DNA of 64,000 nt. Source: Rutpela maculata (Eukaryota; Arthropoda; Insecta; Coleoptera; Cerambycidae). The first letter of the stretch is position 1, and every line of letters starts with the position of its first letter. Made by a program: the position numbers and the translations under genes. Where the stretch lies: assembly GCA_936432065.2 (NCBI GenBank), contig OW386292.2:133687460-133751459 (forward strand), given 5' to 3'. The notes below the pieces were generated by a model that worked only from the letters and a program-made list of their open reading frames with translations, had not been told where the DNA came from and made no database searches. Positions 40,801 to 50,600 of this stretch are shown here, piece by piece.

Positions 40801-43800
40801 TGCCTACTTCCCATGTAATAATATTCAATGACAAGTGGCTGTAGACTAAGGCATAATAGATATTATTTAATAAGCCATTGGTATCAAGTACATTTTTCAT
40901 CTGTAAAATGGCAAAAAACGCAGAACTCAGTTTGTTGCAAACATAACCTATGTGATTATCCCAACAAAGTTTATTATCAAGCCAAGTTCCTAAGAATTTT
41001 ACGTTTGGCACCACATCAATATTGTTATTAATTAGAAAATCTGAAATAAGTCCTTCTATTGTGGAAATTTATGTAGACTGGTTTTTTTATCGTTCAGTAT
41101 TAATTGATTACGCTGACACCAGATATCGAGTTCATTGCAGACATGAGTCACATTTTCAGCTAGCTCCTCTGGGGTCCGTGCTGAGACTGTAATAGTGGTA
41201 TCATTTGCGAATATTGTGATTCTACCTTTAGTGATATGTTTAGATAAATCATTCACATATAGTGCAAACTGCAGAGGTCCCAACACAGAACCCCGAGGTA
41301 CTCCCATGTACACATCTCTCATGTCTGACATAGTGTTGTTGTACTTAACCTTAATATGAAATATTTAAATAAAAGAAAAAAAAACTTAATGACTTTAACT
41401 GAATTGTATTTTTAAGGCAAAAACCAAGGATATCCTGATCAGACACCAACTGGTTCATAGACGTCCTGATGAGGTAGTGATGTATAAATGTGGTATATGT
41501 CCATATGAAACAAGACACAGGTACCACATTCAATGTCATCGAGAAAAGCATGTGGCCCCGGATGAGGATAATATGCGACCCTGTGACTTATGCCCTTATC
41601 AGGTAATATTTTTAAACATATTGGGTACAGAGTGTTATGCAACCCCTCGCCTTTGCTTTGCATGTGGTGGTTGTCTAATATGCGTGCTGTGTTTACGTAC
41701 ACTTTACATAAAACCCTCCATACATCGAATCTTCAACCTGTCACCCACGCGACCTCCTTATACCAAAAAAATATTCAATATAATGGCTGCAAATTATTTA
41801 ATTACCTATCACAAGAAATAAGGGAACCACCAAACTACCATGTTTACAAAGAAACACTTAAAAAACACCTGTTAGAAAAAACGCCGAATGATTTTTTTTT
41901 TCTATTTAGTATATTATTTGAAATATCTATTTTAGTATGTTATTTGCATTGCCTATTTCAGTATGTGATTTGTACTGTCTCCATCAACTTTTTTATTTTT
42001 CTGTTTGATTGACGTACCTTTTCAAATATGTAGATTAGAGCTCGACCGATGAATCGGCATCGTCGCCGATGGTACAAAATTTCACCCAGCGGCATCGAAT
42101 CGGCCATCTGGAAAATATAAAGCCGATGGTGCCGATGGATTTTCTCACGGGTTGCATCTCCGATTAAAGAACTTATATCTAGATACATAATGGCATGAAT
42201 TTTATGATCCCGAAAGACTCCCAATCTAAGGCACTTCTTCCCATAAGTTGCTGATTGGCCCATCGGCGTATTCGCGACCGCTCGTACACGGCCGGCTTCA
42301 GTTTGATTTTCATAATCTCAATTTGACAGTTTTGACAGTATCAGTCATTAATGTTAATAAGTGTTTTTCGGGTTTTTCGATCAAAATGTGGTGAAGAAAT
42401 CTTTTTATTTTAAGTTGTGATTTGCCTAATACCTAAATAATATTCTCTGTTCATATTTAGACAGTTTAGTGACAATTTAGTGCAACATGCAACAGTGCTG
42501 TGCCATTTGCAGAAATCGATCATTTCATAAGTAAGTAGGTCATAGTCGTAACATGATGAGGTTCAGTTTATAGTTTTAATAATAATATTATAAATAATAT
42601 CCTTCCAATGCATATTTCCCTTGAATAAAACATCTTTACCTATTGTATTTTTTCAATCTGCGTTAATATTCCTAGAAGTTAACCAATAATTATCACATAA
42701 AATAGGTACAATATTTTACATTTTCCCTTCTACACATACCCGCCTCTGTTGCCTATGGGATGTGATGTTCATCTATCCATTTTAATGGACATATAATGTG
42801 ACTATGTTAGGAGCAAATAAGGTATATGAAGAAAAGGTAGCCATTATGTATCTAGATATAAGTTCTTTAATCGGAGGGTTGCATACATAAAGTCTCTGGT
42901 GAGAATGAAATGTTTATTGTTTAGATTTAGAATGAATCAAGTGTGTGTTAAGGACGATAGACGATCCAACCAACCAACCAACCAACCGATATTTTAAATG
43001 TGGTTGATGTGACTTTAAATTGTTACGTTTGCGAGCAACCGTTATCGGATGATACAACAGTGAACGTGATGGAAAAAGGTTTAAAATCTTTTCAGGCAGC
43101 GAGTTTAAAGCGGAAATATATATGATCTTTTAACCGTGTGTACGACGATTGTGGTGCATAGGAAGTGTCAAAGGTCATTCGTTAACGAGAAACTGATCGC
43201 ATCATATGTAAAAAACAGACCAGTGCCGGAATATCAAATGATGCACAATTTTATCACCCCAATCAACTTTCCGATTTTTCGCAAAATTTATGGTTTTATT
43301 CAATATATTTAGCTGATGCACATTATATACAGGATCCCGTCACTCTGGAGGCAAACATAAAGTAAACCTATTTCCAGAACTACCATGAATTTTTCCAGGA
43401 AAAATTCTCTAATGCCTGGATTAACTGTTGTAAAACACTTTCAAAAAGCTACAATTTATGGAAAGAAAGTTTTAGTGTGACCAAACGGCAGTTTTTTATA
43501 AAGCTTCAAGAATTTTTCAAAAATTTCGTTCTTTAGGGAAAAAATAAATATTTTTATTTGTAATTTTCCATGATAATTGACTAGATGTAAAGACTTATAA
43601 TTTCACCAAGTTTCATTAGAAAAGATTCATTATTTTTTTTAGTAATTTTGGTTTATGTAAAACTAGAAATTTTTATGTGGTTTTTATTTTTTTGCAAAAA
43701 TACAAAATAGCTGATAGGATTTAGACCTATGTGGTTTTGTTCATCATTTGTTTACAACGTTTTGATTTTGAGGTTTGACCTGATCCAATGAAAAGAACCG

Positions 43801-44649
43801 GAGATTTAAAAAAAAATGAGACAAAAACACGTTTTTCAATACTAAAACTCTCACCTCCAAAATTAGATAAAACTTCACTGTACCATCCTTATAATATACA
43901 GACTCCATTTCCAAAAAAAAATTGGATTTTATTTTATTTTATTTTATTTTTTTTTTTTTTTTTTTCGGTTTCCCGTTGCCGGACAGGGCTTCCGTGGCCT
44001 CCGACACCACACGGTAGCCGCGCCGGCTAATTCATTACAGCCACTCTCCACGACCTGTGGAGTTAGTGACTGTAAACACCTGAATCATGTGCCCTAAGCA
44101 GACGAAGGGACCCCAAGATAACCGCCTTCTGCATCTGACCTGCCAACCATTCTGCCGAATTCTGACAGGCCGGTATGATCTTTAATTCTGAGAGCAGCGA
44201 AGGCTTCATCCCTCCGAGTACACCGATTATTAGGACGACCATCTTGACGGAGTAGTCTGGGTACAGCACTTGGAGCTCATACCGGAGATCACGATATTTG
44301 GTCCGTTTTTCCTTGAATTAGCCTGACGGTCGGGAACGAGTAGTTCCAATAAATTCGGCACCTCTCGTTCTCGACAACGGACTCAATATCTCCAGGGATG
44401 TAAGGCAGCACTAGTGTTTGATCTACCCCGTATGAGTAGATGGTAGTATAGCACTCGTAAAGCCGCGTTATGGCGGTGGATGTAGGCCGAAATCGCGTAT
44501 ATCGGGCATGCTGAAAGCAAATGCATCAGTGATTCCGGCGCCTGACGGCAGGTCCTGCAGTTGATATCAGCGACCTCTACACCCATTACGCGGCTTCGGT
44601 AGACCAAGGTGTTTATTACACCATCCTGACAGGTTACAATGAATCCCTC

Positions 44650-44694
<45 letters not shown>

Positions 44695-47600
44695 TTTATT
44701 TTTATTATTATTATAGGCAAAATCAGCACGTAGCCTCAGACAACACCACCTTAGAGTCCATAGAAACCCCAACGAGGGTCCAATATATAAATGTACCAAG
44801 TGTCCCTATCAGACCAGATGTACTGGCAACCTCAAGAGGCACAATATTACTCACATGAATGTTGAAGAAATAAATTGGATCCAATGTGAGAGCTGTGATT
44901 ATCAGGCAAAATCAATAGACCGCCTAAGAGCCCATTTTAATAATGTCCACAAGGATCCTGAGCAAGTGCAATGGTATAAATGTGACCAGTGTGATATTAA
45001 GGTAATGAAACATTTTTTGCTATGCAGAAGTCGAGTGGTAGCAATAAGTAACATCAAAACTGGGGTTGACTCTAGATGATGTGCAAAAGAAAAACGAAAA
45101 GCATTTTCATAAGCCCTGTTGTCTTCAGACAAATAGTAAAAAAATGGTTTTGTGAACATTTTGTTCATAAAAAATTTTTTAGTAATTTTTAAGTGACCCT
45201 GACAAAAAAAATGTACTATAGAAAGTTGATGAACTATCAGAAAAAATCGTCCATTTAATGCTGATATCACTCAAAGGGTTATTCAGAAAAGATATTTTTT
45301 TATTATTTTTTTTTTTACAATTAAGTCGTGTTTTTTAAAAACTGCATTAATAACATTTTGAGAGTCAAGATAGCTGACCACGGTGGCCTACAACTAAATT
45401 TAAATCAAAGTTTCTGCCACTCGAAATTTTCTTTTTTTTACACATTCTTGGATGTATATAGAACAAGTTTGCATGACATTTAAAATCATTAATCGCAGAA
45501 ATTTTTTTTTACTTTTATTGTTTAATGACAGATACACAAAAAAAGGGTATCCTTATATATTTGGACCGGCAAAAACCGAATCCGAAGTCAGAATTGTCAG
45601 ATTGGCTCGTTTTTCAGACAATTTTTTGGGGTTAGCGGTGAAAAACGAGCCAGTCTAACAATTCTGACTTCGGATTCAGTTTCAGCAGATCCAAATACAT
45701 AAGGATACACTGGTCTGGTCCGCAGGCCAGACCACTTTTTTTTGTGTGGATTTGTCATTTAACAAAGAAAGTAAAATACCCATAAAAAAAAATTTCTGCG
45801 ATGAATGATTTTAAATATTGTGGAAACTGGCTCTATATACATCCAAGAATGTGCAAAAAAAAGAAAATTCCGAGTGGCAGCAACTTTGATTTAAATTTGG
45901 TTGTAGGCCACCGTGTAACGGTTTGTCAGAGATGAAACAAAATTTGTAGAATAAAGATTTTTTAGTACAGTAACAGTTCAAAATTTCTACTATGTGAACT
46001 AACACATAATCGGCATCATCAGATGAAACTTCTTTTAAATAATTGAATCGCCTGTTCATTATTATTAAGTACATTGGTCGCTTTTCTTATTATTTTGCCG
46101 CAGCTCTTGCTCACTGTGATTTTCTTAAGCGTAGACCATATCTTTAAAATAACCCTGTAAAAAGAAGTAAGTGCCTAAGGTTAGGTGCCCAAGAAACAAT
46201 TTTAGTTTCTTAAATGTATACAAGGGTGCTATGAAACTATTTATAAAATGCCTTGAAAAATCTATTTTGCTATAACAATATCCTTAATACCATCATAAAA
46301 CGACTTGTAGACTAAAAGGACCCACCCTTATAAAGGTTGTTAAGGCCTTTTTAAATTCCATCATAAAACTCCTTAGTGAGGCATAGTGCTGCTCTTGAAA
46401 ACCTTGTTCGGGCCATTTTAAAACCTTTCTTAAAACCTATTTTAAAGCTGTCAGAAGCTTTTCTATTAGCTTCCTGCATTTCTAGAAAACACCTAGAAGT
46501 TTTTAAAACTCTTATAAGTCCATATTAGAACTGAGAAGCTATAAGAATGTCCACGAAGGAATCCAAATAATTTTATTATTGCATTTATTTTTTCTAAACT
46601 GATTTAAGCAAACACACCATCAGACTTATTGAAGATAAAATGGAATTTGAAATTTATAAAGCGTAGAGTGGCACTCTCTAAGGCCGATTTAAAAGGTAAT
46701 AAAAAGACATCAGGTATGACAAAAAATTAAAACCAACTGCAGTTTATCGTTAAAACTACATAAAAAAAGGCCCAAAAAACAAGGGCCCCACAGAAATAAT
46801 AATGATTTTAATATCCATACAAAATTTGCATAGACACGTAATCAGCAAATTTAAAAAAGTGGGCTGCTTCTCGGTTCCCACGGTAATTTTTAGTCGTTTC
46901 TTGTAATTCTACCTTAATTTGCTAAAGAAAAAGTGATAATTATTGATAATTATAATTGTGAGATTGACCTTGAATATTTTTATATAACAAGAAAAACATG
47001 TCCGGCCGACTAAAAACCTAATTGTCATTTTACAGTCCTCTCCAGTGTTGCCAGGTCTAGTGAAATTTCATTAGATCTGGTGATTTTTTTTAAATCTAGT
47101 GATTTAGTGAAAACTTATGAAAATGCCCATTTTAAATGATTTTTGAATCATCCAATTTATTGCCCTCTACTGGTAGGTAGACAAATATTAAATTCGAGTT
47201 GCGATCCATTTAATACAAAACTGTTCACGTTAATCGCTACAATCGAATAGCCTGGGCTCGTTGCCCTCTAGCGGCTCATAGACAAACAGTACTTTCTAGT
47301 TACAAACCATTTAATACAATACAGAGTAAGAATTCTGGCAACAAAGTAATCAGATAGAGGACGCTCAGAGCTATGCTGTGCTCAAAGAGCTCAAGAGAAT
47401 TACGTGTCCTACAGAATACAAGTCTGAGTTTTGTAAAAAATATATTTTTTTACGCAGTGAAAAATCTTTCTCGAACAAAAAGAATTTTGAAACCCATTAC
47501 AAATACATATTATCCTAAAAGCAAATTAGCTTTATAATTAGGTCTTACAGAATGCTTTAAAACTTACTATATAAGAGCAAGTATACTTGAAGCCTAAAAG

Positions 47601-50600
47601 GCCTTAACTACAACATCAGTAAAGCACAAGACTATTTCCTAACCTTGACAAACCTTTCTTAAAACCTCCTCAAGTCCAAATGACTTTTAAATTGTTCCTT
47701 GGGGAGTTAAGTCAAATGTAAAGTGCCCCTGTTTTAGAGGTTATTATGCTATTACGTCATGAGATATCCGGCAAACTACCTTATTTTAAATCCACTGTGA
47801 TTTTAGGCATATTCATTTTACAATAAAATCAATAATAGTCAGTAAAATTTCCTTGAAATTATATTTATAACATATTGGAGGGACATACTGTAATGAATAG
47901 AATAGAATAGAATAGAATAGAATAGAATAATTTATTAATGTTGAATACACAGAAGTGTTTACACAAGTCAAAAATAGTAAATAAAAAAGGAAAATTAACA
48001 GATAAGAAAAAATCTTATAAAACATATTTGTATAAATGTATATGAAGAGAGAAAAAAAATTATAAAAACACTAAGTTAGACACATTATGTAAAAAGCTTA
48101 AATGCTAATAAAAACATCATCATACAACAAACAATATACAGCTAGTTAAAAATTATAATATACATTCAATAATTAATAATTACACATGATGTAATGCTAT
48201 ATATATTATTAATATTGTCATTTTCGTTACCCAAGCAGCATTCAAAGTGATGGGAACTGGCATCTGAGGCATCGGAACTTTAATATAGTAGGAATGACAT
48301 AACTGTTACTAATTTTGCGACTTCAGGGTAATATTCACTTTGTGGTATGCATTTGTAGTGACAATTAAGTAGATTCTACTGAATTTAGGCACTGTATAGT
48401 TATAACACTTTCAAGTAACTGCTAGAGAATCTGCAACGTCGCGGATACTACTCTGCATCAGAGATGGGTCAAGGAAACTTTCCATTGGAAAGTTTCCAGG
48501 AAAATTTCGGAAGTTTCCGGAACGGAGTTTTGATAAAAATGAAAGTTTCCTTTAAAATATTTGAATATTCCGAAAGTTTCCAAAATTCCGGAGAAGTTTC
48601 CAAAACTCCGGGAAAGTTTCCAAATTTTTCACGAATATTTACAGTTATTATTTACACATATTTACTCATAAATTTGAAATTACCGCCCCGATGATCTAAC
48701 ATAACCTCAAACGCCAGAAATCCAGTTTTAATTTGTTGATATTTTTTCGAAATTATCAAAAATTAATCGGATGTTTGATGACGTGGGGTTTCATATGGTC
48801 ACCGCTCGGATTATTACTATTGGCATTGGCACAGAATTTCTCTAATTTCGTGCTATTGGCTATGATCAAGGATGAGTTGACAGAAATATGATAAGTTACG
48901 TTTATTTGTATACCCGCACTATCGCTTCCCGATAAATAATATCTAGCATTTTTTTCTGTTACATTAAAAACGAGAATGATTAAAAAGAAATATACTTTTA
49001 TTTTTTTTACAAATTATAAGATATTATTTAATTTAATACATTTAGTGTTATTTTAATTAAATAATATGTAGATGTTATTTCTGTCTTGCCTTCTATATTT
49101 CCAATTCTGCACAAAATAGGAGTTACGACTTACATATGACATTATTTACATAAATTTGTAATTTTATAATCCACATATTTATCACATTATTTTATTATAT
49201 TATTATATTTAATTATTTAATAATTCAAACAAAACAAATTACTGGGTAACCACCCAATTGCTCCATATTCTTCATATAGCACAGGGCACATATAGCGGGT
49301 GTCATATAATGTCAGTTATTTGGTAAAAGTCTGTAAAAGTAATGTAAATAATATATTTATATGCACTTATTTGGTATCAATATAAAGCTTAGATCATTAC
49401 GAATCAGATTTCACCATAAAATAGACTCTGAATATTCCCAATGGAAAGTTTCCAGGAAAGCTTCCTGGAAACTTTCGGAGTAATCAAAACTCCGGGAGTT
49501 TACCCATCTCTGCTCTGCATTACTTTGAAGCATCCTCAACTGCAAAGTGAAAATTGGTAGTAATGCCGACTGCACAACTTTACCAAAGGACCACTTGAAA
49601 GTAGTCTAACTTATTAGTGACATCTCGAGTAAAAATGAGGTTATTTCTACGAACATAGGGGCTTTGAAGTTATCTTTACTACTCCCCACTAATTGAAAAT
49701 GACTTAAAAGTTACATATACCTTGAAAATCTACTATAGAGTAATATTAACTTTTAAGACAATTTATATAATTATTGGCATTGAATAAAATGGTGGCATCT
49801 GAAATGCTCAGTGAAAGCGAAATAAAGTTTATCGGCACTCATCCACGTTTTATAGAAAACTGAAGAAACAGTTAAACAGTAGTAGAGAAATAGTGATTCT
49901 TCTGAATATGATGCAAACATGAAAGATTATTACGCCACAGGAAAACCATCATCTTTGGCACCAAGAGCAAAAGTGGTCCCATCAACACAAGAAGAGTAAT
50001 CGAAAATTATAACAGTTGTAGTGATTTATGATACTATGTACTGCTAGAAAATTACAACTTGTCTTTAACACACAGATTGACCCATAGTTCAGTTAGTGAT
50101 CCACTGAGCATATTAAATGAATTTGCCGACTAAAAACTCCAAATTTAATAAACATTGTGTCGATGGGGAACGGACAATGTCGGTATAACGGCATAAGACA
50201 TTATTTATGTACAATAAATTGAATTGAATGAAATTAAATGTAAACTGATCACTAAATAAATATGAAAACTCTTATGAATTTTTTCCATTATTACACACCT
50301 TACGTTAATAAATATATTTATCCAACACTTTCATATAAACTGATCTTTATTGATGAGATTTTGAAGGTATAAAGTGACCCATAAGTAACTAGTGAGATAA
50401 AGTAGGTAAAGTGATTTAGTCACTAGAGTAATTTTAATATAAAATAAAGTCCAAGGAATTTATTTATTGTCTCCATTATATGGAAAATTAACAAAACAAA
50501 GAATCCATGCACTAACACTTATTTATATTTATGTTAACATTTATTGTCATCATGATTTTTCACAAAGAAAACTGCTCTTCTGTACACAATTTTTCTCTAT

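Larger units (their letters stand above)
42035..43300. mobile_element. Composite DNA-transposon remnant (hAT/P-like)
   Basis: Starts with TAGAGCTCGACCGATGAATC, a hAT-type terminus. Sequence 42148-42203 (GATTAAAGAACTTATATCTA) recurs inverted at 42838-42890. It contains a THAP-like first exon at 42487-42530 and a C2HC-like module at 43010-43230. Right end not found. Confidence 0.4.

Noticed and set aside
48464..48694. 76-codon ORF with repeated Lys/Phe pattern
   Set aside because: It lies in the subterminal GGAAAGTTTCC repeats of a hAT element.
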